Origin: Armatimonadota bacterium
Lineage (GTDB): Bacteria; Armatimonadota; UBA10988; DTZQ01
DNA: 9,166 nt
Assembly (NCBI GenBank): GCA_012961305.1
Contig: DTZQ01000627.1
Span: forward strand, 1 to 9,166
Direction: 5' to 3'
Shown: piece after piece, positions 1 through 6,932 of the stretch
How positions within the stretch are numbered: the first letter of the stretch is position 1
Layout of the letters: every line of letters starts with the position of its first letter
Made by a program: the position numbers and the translations under genes
The notes under the pieces: model-generated
What the model was told of the DNA's origin: nothing
The model's input: only the letters and a program-made list of their open reading frames with translations
Database searches by the model: none

Positions 1-24
1 ATGCGGGATGCGGGATGCGGGCGG
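1..24. repeat. Triple heptamer tandem repeat ATGCGGG at the window edge
   Basis: Three perfect copies of the 7-base unit ATGCGGG occupy 1-21 and are followed by CGG. The array may extend past the window. It lies in or just after the 3' end of the fumarase frame, where it is read as the C-terminal residues ending SRIPH. The unit written as GCGGGAT differs by one base from the heptamer GCGTGAT found at 6952-6965. Confidence 0.75.
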
Positions 25-969
25 AGGGCAGGAGCAGTAGAGCCAGTTGCGGATTTCGCCCGTGGCAGGGTCAATTACCACTCCCCTCCGCCGCAGGGCC
101 CAGCAATTGTAGGCCACTGAAACGAAGAAGCAGGCTGGCACCCGGTTCAGCACCCCGATTTTACAGCCCAACAGGGTCGCCTGCCCGCCAAAACCCATGG
201 GGCCAATGCCCAAACGGTTGGCCTGCTCCACTACCTCCTGCTCTAATTGGGCCAGTTCGGGCACCGGGTTTACGTCGTCCACCGGACGGAACAACTGCTT
301 TTTGGCCAGTTGGTAGCCCTGGGCGCGGTCGCTACCCACGCATACCCCCAAAAAGCCGGGGCTGCACCCGTGCCCTTGCGCTTGATAAATTGCGTGGAGA
401 AGGCATTTGCGCACCCCCTCCCAGTCCCGTCCAGCCAGGCCCAAGGGCCCTAAGTCGGTCGGGAGGGAGTACTGGGCGCTCTGATTCTCACCGCCGCCCC
501 CCTTCAGCAGCAGCAAGACCTCTATTTCCTCCCGCTCCCAGGGTTCCCAGTGCAGGAGCGGCGTTCCCGGCCCTAAGTTGGTGCCGGTGTTTTTGCCGGT
601 GAGGATGTCCACCGAATTGGGGCGGAGGAGCCCCTTTTGCGTTGCCTCGGCCACGGCCGCCTGGAAGTCACAGGCCAAACTCCGGGGATTTAGGTGGAAG
701 GGATAACGGACGATAAAGGTGGGCAGACCCGTATCCTGACATATTGGCCCCCGTTTCTGCCGGGCCAGGTCAACGTTTTGGACGATAATCGCCAAGGCTT
801 GGGCCGCGTAAGGGGAGAGGGGCTGCTGTCCTACCCTTTGCTCCCCGTCCACGGAGGCATGGGCCTCTTCCCGGGTCAATGCCCCCGCCAGGGCCCGGCG
901 CACGTCCGCGGGCAGGTTGGTGGACGTCTTCTCAATGAGGGCCAAAATGCTTTCCCGAAAATGACGCAT
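1..969 (-). CDS. Class I fumarase / tartrate dehydratase alpha region, partial (runs off left edge)
   Basis: This is the catalytic [4Fe-4S] region of an iron-sulfur hydro-lyase, a family that interconverts fumarate and malate (or dehydrates tartrate) in the cytoplasm. The open frame gives 323 codons with no stop before the window edge. I see CQDTG (C77), KGGGGEN (156-162), a GHGCSPG motif (C202), GPMGFGG (256-262) and VPAC (C280). C77, C202 and C280 are my candidates for the three cluster ligands, by alignment from memory with E. coli FumA. The conserved alpha region ends near NWLY (308-311), so either the stop lies just outside the window or a beta domain follows in a fused protein. The ATG at 969 has a modest AAAGGGA site and a family-typical N-terminus. 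It overlaps the end of the MraZ-like gene by 38 bases, which suggests coupled translation. Substrate (fumarate, tartrate or another hydroxy acid) cannot be decided. Confidence 0.88.
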   Translation of the reverse strand, partial: MRHFRESILALIEKTSTNLPADVRRALAGALTREEAHASVDGEQRVGQQPLSPYAAQALAIIVQNVDLARQKRGPICQDTGLPTFIVRYPFHLNPRSLACDFQAAVAEATQKGLLRPNSVDILTGKNTGTNLGPGTPLLHWEPWEREEIEVLLLLKGGGGENQSAQYSLPTDLGPLGLAGRDWEGVRKCLLHAIYQAQGHGCSPGFLGVCVGSDRAQGYQLAKKQLFRPVDDVNPVPELAQLEQEVVEQANRLGIGPMGFGGQATLLGCKIGVLNRVPACFFVSVAYNCWALRRRGVVIDPATGEIRNWLYCSCPPPASRIPH

Positions 970-1414
970 ACTGTCTTTCCCTTTCTTCCTGCCCTGCTTG
1001 TTCCCCTTCCCCCTCCGCGTCCCAAATTTCTGCGTGCTGGGAGTACACGGCCAAAAGGAGCCTTCGCGGTCGGGAAGGAATGAGGCCTTCCCAAAGGCTG
1101 GCGGGGAGCACTATCCTCCCGTCGGGGGTGAAACTCACCAGAGCAGCCCTGGCGGTTAGATAGCGCAACATCGAAGCAGCCCGGTCGTCCCGCGGCGGGG
1201 GGAAGGATTGGGCCATAAGGTTGGCCCACTGCTCCGGCGTGTACACCCGCAGGTGATTCTCGCAGGGCACCACGATAACCTCCCGGCCCCACTGTTGACG
1301 CACAGCACCGGGGATGTACAACCGTCCCCGGCGGTCTAACCGCAGGTGGTATTTTAGGGGTGAGTTGCTCGCCACTTGCCACCCGCCTTTCGTCTTAGCG
1401 TGGCTATTTTCCAC
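932..1414 (-). CDS. MraZ-like transcriptional regulator (double SpoVT/AbrB-fold domain)
   Basis: A 160-residue protein with the two-repeat layout of MraZ. The first half has LDRRGRLYIP (26-35) followed by R39. The second half has TPDGRIVLP (96-104) and ends with AEIWD (128-132), close to the IEIWD signature of MraZ. MraZ forms ring-shaped oligomers and binds repeats upstream of the mraZ-mraW division cluster. Here no mraW or fts gene is adjacent, so this is likely a paralogue with a local job. The tail after residue 133 is acidic, then basic, and not family-typical. The start is GTG at 1414, with GGAG about eight bases upstream inside the symporter end, and the two genes overlap by 11 bases. 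Its 3' end overlaps the fumarase start by 38 bases. Plausibly it regulates this locus, but no operator repeats were identified. It could also be called an AbrB-family protein. Confidence 0.8.
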   Translation of the reverse strand: MENSHAKTKGGWQVASNSPLKYHLRLDRRGRLYIPGAVRQQWGREVIVVPCENHLRVYTPEQWANLMAQSFPPPRDDRAASMLRYLTARAALVSFTPDGRIVLPASLWEGLIPSRPRRLLLAVYSQHAEIWDAEGEGEQAGQEERERQYASFSGKHFGPH

Positions 1415-2897
1415 CGTACATCTCCGCGAAGAAGTTGGTGAACTCCTTGGCCTTTTCCTGGGGGCCGGGTTTGGTGTGCAGGCTCACCAGGACAAATACC
1501 AGGACGTTGGCGGCCAACCCTACAAAGCCCGGATACAGCGACCACAGTTCGGTCTCGAGCCAGAGGTTGGTCTTGGGGTCAAGCAACAGGAACACAATTA
1601 CCCCCACCAGAGGGCCCGCCACCGCGGCTGGAGCCGTAGCCCGCCGCCAAAACAGGGCCCCTATGAGGGGCACAATCAGGTTGGCCACTCCCGCATAGGA
1701 CATGACCCCCAGGGAGACCAGCAGTGTGGGGCTCTTCGTCAGGGAGACGAGATAGGCGGCCAAGGTGAAGACCACCATGAAAGTCCGCCCCACCCAGACC
1801 AGGTGTTGCTGACTGGCCGCCGGGCGCAGGTAGCGTTTGTAGAGGTCTGAAGTAGCGATGGCGCTGATGGCCAGGAGTTGGGAATCGGCGGTGGACATGC
1901 CCGCGGCGAACGCACCCACAATCATGGGCAGGGTCAACGTCGGCATAAACTTGGTCAACAGTAGGGGCAGGAGTTGGTCGGCTTCCCGCCCGACTAAACC
2001 GGGAAAGTGGGGGATACCGGCGAAGGCGTAGAACATGGTGGCCAAATAGCCCACTACCCCGGCCAAGGGCACAAGGGCCGCCGTGCGGCGCAGCATGGTC
2101 GGATTGCGGGCGGAGTAGATGCGCATCCACACTCCGGGGTTGGTCAGAGCAATGCCCTGCATAAACCAGAAGGTGAACCACCAGGAGTAGGTGAACTTAC
2201 CTGCGGGGCCGGGCAGGGTCAAATGCTGGGGCGAAGCCGTGAGCAGGCGGTCGAACATGGCTTCCACTCCCCCCGCTGCCCGAATGACTATGCCAATGGC
2301 AATGCCCCAGATGGCGGAAAGAAAAAGCATTCCCTGAAAAGCGTCCGTCCAGCCTACGGCTCGCCCCCCTCCCAGGGCCGTGTAGATGACGACCACTAAC
2401 AGCATCAACCCCGCGCCCTGCCAGAAGGGAATCCCGCTGGCGGCTTCCAGCATCAATCCGCCGCCTTTGATTTGCAGCAAGATGTAGGGAAATACGAACC
2501 CAATGCCCACCAGGGCGGCTACTACCCGTACCGCCTCGCTCCCGTAGCGGTAGGCCAACAGGTCGGCCGGGGTGACGAAATTGTACCGCTTGCCCAGCAG
2601 CCACACCCGCACACCTATCCAAGAGAGCAGCAGGGCACTCATCATCATCCACAGCACGTGACAGTAGAAGCCGACACCATGGGTGTACCAAAACCCGCCC
2701 GAACCTAAGAAAAACCACATGGAAAAGAGGGTGGCTTCGTAGGTGAAGAAGAGCACGAACAGGCCGAAGGTACGCCCGGCGACAAAGTACTCCTCCTCGG
2801 TGGCTTCTTTGGTGGCGCGGTTGGCCAATACGCCGATGAACAACACCGCCAGCGCGTAACCCCCCAGCAGCACCACAATTAGTAGCAGGTCTCTCAT
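1404..2897 (-). CDS. Sodium:solute symporter (SSS family)
   Basis: A hydrophobic protein of 497 residues with about 13 predicted membrane helices, the usual size and topology for SSS (LeuT-fold) symporters, which couple substrate uptake to a sodium gradient. Family marks include EEYFVAGR near residues 35-42, TPADLLAYRYGS (109-120), and the segment ALGGGRAVGWTDAFQGM around 174-190, which matches the SSS signature region. A later AGMSTADSQLLAISAIATSD segment matches the conserved region around helix 8 that contributes to the sodium site. The substrate is not predictable: pantothenate, proline, short carboxylates, sugars and betaines are all known in the family. An in-frame TTG at 2909 could add four residues. 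Neither start has a clear SD site, so I chose the ATG. It sits 67 bases after the small membrane protein, consistent with a two-component transporter. Confidence 0.9.
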   Translation of the reverse strand: MRDLLLIVVLLGGYALAVLFIGVLANRATKEATEEEYFVAGRTFGLFVLFFTYEATLFSMWFFLGSGGFWYTHGVGFYCHVLWMMMSALLLSWIGVRVWLLGKRYNFVTPADLLAYRYGSEAVRVVAALVGIGFVFPYILLQIKGGGLMLEAASGIPFWQGAGLMLLVVVIYTALGGGRAVGWTDAFQGMLFLSAIWGIAIGIVIRAAGGVEAMFDRLLTASPQHLTLPGPAGKFTYSWWFTFWFMQGIALTNPGVWMRIYSARNPTMLRRTAALVPLAGVVGYLATMFYAFAGIPHFPGLVGREADQLLPLLLTKFMPTLTLPMIVGAFAAGMSTADSQLLAISAIATSDLYKRYLRPAASQQHLVWVGRTFMVVFTLAAYLVSLTKSPTLLVSLGVMSYAGVANLIVPLIGALFWRRATAPAAVAGPLVGVIVFLLLDPKTNLWLETELWSLYPGFVGLAANVLVFVLVSLHTKPGPQEKAKEFTNFFAEMYGGK

Positions 2898-2964
2898 CGG
2901 TGGCAGCAATCGTTCGAGGGCTAAAACTCACCGCCGAAAACGCAGTATGGCTTATCTGCGGTCT

Positions 2965-3180
2965 CTATGGGCCCCGCTCTGGCACCTGCGGGTCACCCCA
3001 CACATGCAGAGCCACTATTAGGTGGAAAATGGCTCCTCCGAGGCTCCACAGGAGCAGCCAAAATACGAACAGCGGGAAGGGCCCGATTCGCGGCTCCAAA
3101 CGATTGACCAGCACCAGCACCGGCCAGTTCAGGGCAAGGAAAAAGGCCGCGTAGCCCATCGTGATTACCCATTTAGACAT
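2965..3180 (-). CDS. Small two-helix membrane protein, DUF3311-like symporter partner
   Basis: A 71-residue protein with two membrane helices (about 5-25 and 35-59) joined by NRLEPRIGPFPLFVFW (26-41). Small proteins of this kind, with an 'N-R-x-E-P ... P-F ... W' loop, are commonly encoded directly before SSS symporters (DUF3311 and the related YhdT/DUF997 and DUF4212 groups) and are thought to be accessory subunits. The frame is open to 3252, but the ATG at 3180 is preferred because AAAGGA lies just upstream with good spacing, and the extra N-terminal residues are charged and unlike the family. The stop is 67 bases before the symporter start. I infer a shared transcript and a joint transport complex. 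The exact DUF assignment is from memory of the motif, not a search. Confidence 0.75.
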   Translation of the reverse strand: MSKWVITMGYAAFFLALNWPVLVLVNRLEPRIGPFPLFVFWLLLWSLGGAIFHLIVALHVWGDPQVPERGP

Positions 3181-3212
3181 GATTTTGGTCCTTTCCGCCT
3201 TCCCTGGGACTG

Positions 3213-3230
3213 AACCAACTTCCGTTGGTT
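3213..3230 (-). promoter_or_regulatory. Perfect hairpin in the leader of the transporter block
   Basis: On the minus strand the sequence reads AACCAAC, loop GGAA, GTTGGTT: a perfect 7-base-pair stem closed by a GNRA-type tetraloop. There is no T-tract after it, so it is not a classic intrinsic terminator. It lies 33 bases upstream of the ATG of the small membrane protein and before its SD site. It could stabilise the transcript 5' end or the processed 3' segment. The structure is certain from sequence; the role is inferred. Confidence 0.4.
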
Positions 3231-3252
3231 TAGAAGTCAAGCTAAGCCTCAA

Positions 3253-3266
3253 GGCTCAGGGCTCAG
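3253..3266. repeat. Heptamer duplication GGCTCAG x2
   Basis: Two adjacent perfect copies of GGCTCAG (3253-3259 and 3260-3266), preceded by the inverted pair AGCCT/AGGCT. This is one of three places in the window where a 7-base unit is tandemly repeated outside, or at the very end of, a coding region. Confidence 0.6.
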
Positions 3267-3349
3267 CAGGGCAAGCGCGCTACAAGCACGCTGACACCCA
3301 GGGGTTAGGAAACTTGAGCCTCCTTTTCCCGCTCTGTCCCTGCGTTTAC

Positions 3350-3391
3350 GTGAGGGCTTCCCTGCCGCGCAATCTGCGGGAAAAGCCTCAC
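3350..3391 (-). terminator. Imperfect stem-loop at the end of the methyltransferase gene
   Basis: GTGAGG (3350-3355) pairs with CCTCAC (3386-3391), and the inner parts GCTTCCC and GGGAAAAGC continue the stem with bulges, around an inner CCGC/GCGG. The stem covers the TGA stop of the mttB-like gene. No run of T follows on the minus strand, so it is either a weak or factor-dependent terminator, or a 3' stabilising/processing structure that separates the enzyme block from the transporter block. Confidence 0.35.
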
Positions 3392-4803
3392 GGTAGCAGT
3401 TGTCTCCGGGCCCTTTCGACCACCTCCCGCATGCGCGCCAGTTTGTCGGGGTCAACCTGCGGCTTCTCATAGGCGGCTATGAGTTCGTTTACCCTCTGCT
3501 GTATCTTTCCCAGCAGGGCCTCCTCCTGCTCAAAGCCCCTCCAGCCAGACCGGTCTATGAACTGAGGCAACCATAGGGACTGGCGAAAATGCCTCAGCGT
3601 ATGCTCGGTCTCCAGGTAACTTCCCCTCAGGCCAATTCCCACCTCCATAATCGTATCCAGGCCCAGAGTTTGAGGGGTAACTTCCACGGTGCGGCCATAA
3701 TTTTGCACTCCCAGGCCCAGGTCTCTCTCCAGAAGCATTTGCACGGGACAAATGGTCTTGCCCTCCTCAAGCATTCCTCCACCTATCGGCGGGTGGCGCC
3801 CGGTGAATGCTGCAATGGTCATGGCTTTGTAGGCCTTCTCCAGGGCCGCGTAGAGGCCGGGGAGTTTAGCATCGCAGTACTCACCGCCCCCCACAGGGAG
3901 CGTTTTGCCGCACCAGCGGCGAATAAACTCGACCGCGGCGAAGGAGTAGAACATAGCATCAAACGAGCAGTAACTCACTTCGCCCCTCCTCATGTCCATC
4001 GTTCCCCCCCACATAGAACCAGTCAGGGGAACTTCCGGGTTCAGAGCGCGAGCCGCCATCCAAGTCGCCAGGATTTCCGCACTGGCTACCACCGTAAACC
4101 CGGCCACGGTCACCGGTGTGGTGATGCCAGCGACGGGCATGGCCGTAAGTCCTGCCGGGTGGTTGGCCCTGACGCGGCGAACGAACCTATCAGCCACATC
4201 CTTGTCAAACCGAAGGGGGTGAGCAAAGCATATCGCTCCCCAGGTGAACCAGTTCTCGAGGCCGTAAATCTCCCCCATTTCTATCAAGTAATCTACCTGG
4301 TTGACGTTCCAGGCAAACGCGGGCCCCGGTTGGTGGGCGTACTCTGCCAGGAGCATCGCTGCCTCCAATGGCTCAATGAGGGGCGGAACGTCCGTTAAAA
4401 GCAGGGAGTGACCCACGGGAACTTCGGGATGGAGCACATCGCCAAGTTTGATGAGGTCAATGAAATCTCGCCGGTTCCCCTGCCGAACTTCCCGACGCTC
4501 GTAATCATAGAAAAACTGGGCCACCTGAGTGCCCAAATGAGGCAGGGGAGGGCTCTCGAACTTCACCGGCCCACCGTCTCCTTCCTTTGGCCCCTCCCTG
4601 CGCAGTTGTTCCACAAACTCCTCCTGCATTTTCCGCGGGAAGGTGGCAACTTCGAGGTCATAGTCCACCCTCGCGCCCGCCGTTTCCAGGGCCTTCAGTA
4701 TCTCCTGGTTCTGGCACAGTATGCCTACCTTTTCCAGCACTGTGAACACGCCTTCTCCCAAAGGCTCTACGTCCGCATCGCTCAGCAGGTTCCTTTGGAA
4801 CAT
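3388..4803 (-). CDS. MttB-superfamily corrinoid-dependent methyltransferase (non-pyrrolysine)
   Basis: A 471-residue member of the trimethylamine methyltransferase (MttB, COG5598) superfamily. These cytoplasmic TIM-barrel enzymes move a methyl group from a quaternary or tertiary amine to the cobalt of a corrinoid protein. I recognise AMPVAGITTPVTVAG (221-235), GGTMDMRRG (266-274), CDAKLPG (310-316) and GGGMLEEG (341-348). The frame has no in-frame stop, so it is the non-pyrrolysine type, which in acetogens and Desulfitobacterium acts on compounds such as glycine betaine, proline betaine and carnitine. The open frame extends to a TTG at 4863, but the ATG at 4803 has a near-ideal GGGAGGG site seven bases upstream and a typical N-terminus (residues FQRNLLSD). 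It follows the isomerase by 46 bases. No corrinoid protein (DxHxxG), no corrinoid:folate methyltransferase and no RamA-like activator is in the window. The methylated substrate is unknown. Confidence 0.88.
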   Translation of the reverse strand: MFQRNLLSDADVEPLGEGVFTVLEKVGILCQNQEILKALETAGARVDYDLEVATFPRKMQEEFVEQLRREGPKEGDGGPVKFESPPLPHLGTQVAQFFYDYERREVRQGNRRDFIDLIKLGDVLHPEVPVGHSLLLTDVPPLIEPLEAAMLLAEYAHQPGPAFAWNVNQVDYLIEMGEIYGLENWFTWGAICFAHPLRFDKDVADRFVRRVRANHPAGLTAMPVAGITTPVTVAGFTVVASAEILATWMAARALNPEVPLTGSMWGGTMDMRRGEVSYCSFDAMFYSFAAVEFIRRWCGKTLPVGGGEYCDAKLPGLYAALEKAYKAMTIAAFTGRHPPIGGGMLEEGKTICPVQMLLERDLGLGVQNYGRTVEVTPQTLGLDTIMEVGIGLRGSYLETEHTLRHFRQSLWLPQFIDRSGWRGFEQEEALLGKIQQRVNELIAAYEKPQVDPDKLARMREVVERARRQLLP

Positions 4804-4849
4804 GGTTGTTCCCTCCCATTCCATCGGACTGTCCGCCAATAATTGCTGC

Positions 4850-5659
4850 TTAACCCTTGACAATACGGGTTAACACTTCCAGGCTTTCATACCATCGCGA
4901 GTTTTCGCCCCCCTCTGGCTCAAAGGACATACAGCCGTCGAACCCAGCCGCGGCGAGGATGTCCCGTATCCTCCCATAGTCAACCAGCCCCTGGCCAACC
5001 GGGCAATACTTGAACGGTTTATCCGGGAACGCCCTTTCCGATTCCTCGGTTACGGGCACAAAACTCTTTACGTGGACATGAACCACTTTGGGAGCAAGCA
5101 ATTCAGCCGCCCGGTGGGGGTCGCAGCCGGCCAGGATGAAGTTCCCCCCGTCAAAAGTTATCCTCAGGCTCGGCTTCCCCACCGATTCCACGCACCGCAG
5201 CAACTCGGTATCGGTATGACATAGGGTGCCCGCATTCTCAATGCTGAGGGTTATTCCCTCCTTCCCCGCAAGGTCCGCGGCCTCTGCCAGCCCCTCGATG
5301 TAGCGCTTCAACGCCTCCTCTCCCTGATTAGTGTGCTGTCCGCCGGCGTTAAAGAGGTGTTTGATGCCCAGTTCGTGGCAGGCCTCGAGACCACGCTTAA
5401 TGGTGTCTAAGGATTCCCGACGCACCTTGGGGTCCGGGGACATGAGTTCAGTCCTCACCCCATAGATGCTGGGGCTCAAACCGAGGTCGTCCAGTATTTT
5501 CTTAGCCTCGGTCACTCCCAAGCCCACGCTGCGGAGCATAGTCTCGAAAAGGTCAACCATTTCTAAACCGTGTTGCTTACACCGGGCGAGATGGGCTACC
5601 CAATCCCACGGTTGGCCATCTGGACCCCGGTTTGACATCAGCATTATTCCCACCTTCAT
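4850..5659 (-). CDS. Sugar phosphate isomerase/epimerase, xylose-isomerase-like TIM barrel
   Basis: A 269-residue protein of the AP-endonuclease-2/xylose isomerase-like family (PF01261), which includes inosose isomerase and dehydratase (IolI, IolE), hydroxypyruvate isomerase and tagatose epimerases. The four metal-binding residues are all present: E141 in SIENAG, D170 in ITFDGGN, H196 in VHVHVKSF and E247 in SFEPEGG. Full length and a cytoplasmic location are expected. The ATG at 5659 is preceded by GGAGGG with eight bases spacing. It lies 43 bases after the aminotransferase and 46 bases before the methyltransferase, so the three are probably co-transcribed. It should isomerise, epimerise or dehydrate a keto-polyol or keto-sugar. 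The exact substrate cannot be read from sequence. An inosose-type reaction is one possibility given the aminotransferase next to it. Confidence 0.85.
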   Translation of the reverse strand: MKVGIMLMSNRGPDGQPWDWVAHLARCKQHGLEMVDLFETMLRSVGLGVTEAKKILDDLGLSPSIYGVRTELMSPDPKVRRESLDTIKRGLEACHELGIKHLFNAGGQHTNQGEEALKRYIEGLAEAADLAGKEGITLSIENAGTLCHTDTELLRCVESVGKPSLRITFDGGNFILAGCDPHRAAELLAPKVVHVHVKSFVPVTEESERAFPDKPFKYCPVGQGLVDYGRIRDILAAAGFDGCMSFEPEGGENSRWYESLEVLTRIVKG

Positions 5660-5702
5660 TTTTCTTACCCTCCGGGCTATATTCGTTAATTACTCCCCAT
5701 AG

Positions 5703-6896
5703 TCATTCGTTTTCCACCCGTTCCACGGCCTCGATGATGGCCGCCGCGGCATACTCATTTTCCTCCTCCGTCATGAGCGGATGCAGGGAAGGACAGAACA
5801 GCCGGGCCCCGATTTCCTCCGCCCGGGGAACCTCCTGACCAGCCGTGTGCTCCCTAATCAGCCGGTTGGACTTGTAGGTGGGAGGATTGGCCACCACGCA
5901 TCCAACCCGACGTTCTTCCGCCAAAATTTTCATCAAGCGGTCGCGCTTCTCTCCGGCCCATTCGCGGGGAACCAGAATGGTGTAGAGGTAGTAAGTATGC
6001 CCGTAGCCGGGAGGCTCATAGGGCAGGGTCAATTCGGGGACCTCCTTGAGCAGTTCCGTGCGTTGCTTCGCCCGCTTTACCCGCTGGGCGTTCATCTCGT
6101 CCAGCCGGCGCAATTGCACCAGCCCCACGGCTGCCTGAACCTTGGTCATCTTGTAGTTGGTCCCCCAACTCACCCCCCTCCCGAACGACCGCAATTGGCG
6201 AAGGCGTTCCGCGACCTGTGGGTCATCAGTGGTAATCATGCCCCCTTCGCCCAGGGTACACATCAGTTTCTGGGTGTGGAAACTGAACACGGTCATCCAG
6301 CCCTTCTGGCCGATTTTTGTTCCTTTGTAAGTTCCCCCACAGGCACGGGCAGCATCGCCAATGACCTTCAGCGGGCCGTGCTTGGGATGAGGGTGCCGCT
6401 CGGCAATCTCCAGCAGGGCATCCATATCCACGGAAAGTCCGTTCATGTGGGTGGCCAGAATGGCGCGAGTTCGCGGGGTGATGCGCCTTTCCACATCCTC
6501 CGGGTCCAGGTTGAAGGTTCGAGGGTCGGGTTCACAGAGCACCAATTTCCCCCCCTGCCCAATAATGGCCAAGTGAGTTCCGGGGAAGTTAAGGGCGCAG
6601 GAGATAACTTCGTCGCCGGGCTCCAGGTCCAAGCACATCATGGACATGTCCAGCCCAGTTCCCGCGCCGTTGATGGCAACGGCGTATTTGGTGCCCACAT
6701 ACGCCGCAAAGGCCTCCTCGAACTCCTCTATCTCCGGGCCCGTGAACCCTACATTCCAGTCCAGGGAGTCGCGTATGGCCCTGACCGCGGCTTCAATTTC
6801 CTCCTCCGTGTACCAGGCTCCCAGTGGCGGTTCGCCCCTCCAGACAACGCGGGGACGCACTCTCTTCAGGATTTCTTCCCTCTGGGTTTTGTCCAT
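5703..6896 (-). CDS. DegT/DnrJ/EryC1/StrS-family PLP aminotransferase
   Basis: A 397-residue fold-type I PLP enzyme of the sugar aminotransferase family. VFSFHTQK holds the PLP lysine K210, followed by the family's GEGGMITTDD (216-225). DAARACGGTYKG (181-192) carries the aspartate D181 that contacts the PLP ring nitrogen. NGAGTGLDM (76-84) is the phosphate-binding turn. Family members make amino sugars on nucleotide sugars or aminate keto-cyclitols such as scyllo-inosose; in reverse they deaminate. The start at 6896 has GGAGGAGGT upstream with eight bases spacing. It opens the three-gene block with the isomerase and methyltransferase. There are no nucleotide-sugar synthesis genes next to it, so a free aminocyclitol or amino sugar, or a catabolic transamination, seems likelier than cell-surface glycan synthesis. 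That is inference. Confidence 0.9.
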   Translation of the reverse strand: MDKTQREEILKRVRPRVVWRGEPPLGAWYTEEEIEAAVRAIRDSLDWNVGFTGPEIEEFEEAFAAYVGTKYAVAINGAGTGLDMSMMCLDLEPGDEVISCALNFPGTHLAIIGQGGKLVLCEPDPRTFNLDPEDVERRITPRTRAILATHMNGLSVDMDALLEIAERHPHPKHGPLKVIGDAARACGGTYKGTKIGQKGWMTVFSFHTQKLMCTLGEGGMITTDDPQVAERLRQLRSFGRGVSWGTNYKMTKVQAAVGLVQLRRLDEMNAQRVKRAKQRTELLKEVPELTLPYEPPGYGHTYYLYTILVPREWAGEKRDRLMKILAEERRVGCVVANPPTYKSNRLIREHTAGQEVPRAEEIGARLFCPSLHPLMTEEENEYAAAAIIEAVERVENE

Positions 6897-6932
6897 AGTT
6901 TTGTACCTCCTCCCTTGATAGGTACTCAGCCA

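Larger units (their letters stand above)
3181..3387. other. Intergenic region between the methyltransferase and transporter blocks
   Basis: No gene is supported in these 207 bases. They hold a hairpin at the methyltransferase stop, a heptamer duplication (3253-3266), a short stem AGCCT/AGGCT (3245-3256) and a perfect 7-base-pair hairpin (3213-3230) about 30 bases before the small membrane protein. On the minus strand TTGACT (about 3234-3239) could be a -35 element for the transporter block, but no good -10 follows at 16-18 bases, so I do not call a promoter. Confidence 0.5.

Noticed and set aside
876..1382. 168-codon minus-strand frame over the regulator and fumarase start
   Set aside because: Off-frame with the MraZ-like gene, whose SpoVT/AbrB repeats are clear, and with the fumarase start; composition is that of a shadow frame.
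2197..2931. 244-codon minus-strand frame with a GTG start
   Set aside because: Off-frame reading of the symporter, rich in R, G, H and P, with no membrane helices; the symporter frame has clear family motifs.
3181..3252. N-terminal extension of the small membrane protein to 3252
   Set aside because: No good SD at the upstream start and a charged leader unlike the family; the ATG at 3180 has AAAGGA at proper spacing.
3589..4398. 269-codon open frame on the plus strand
   Set aside because: Antisense shadow of the MttB-like gene, with no recognisable motif.
4804..4863. TTG start of the methyltransferase at 4863, overlapping the isomerase
   Set aside because: The ATG at 4803 has a near-ideal GGGAGGG site and gives the usual family N-terminus; the upstream part looks like intergenic sequence.
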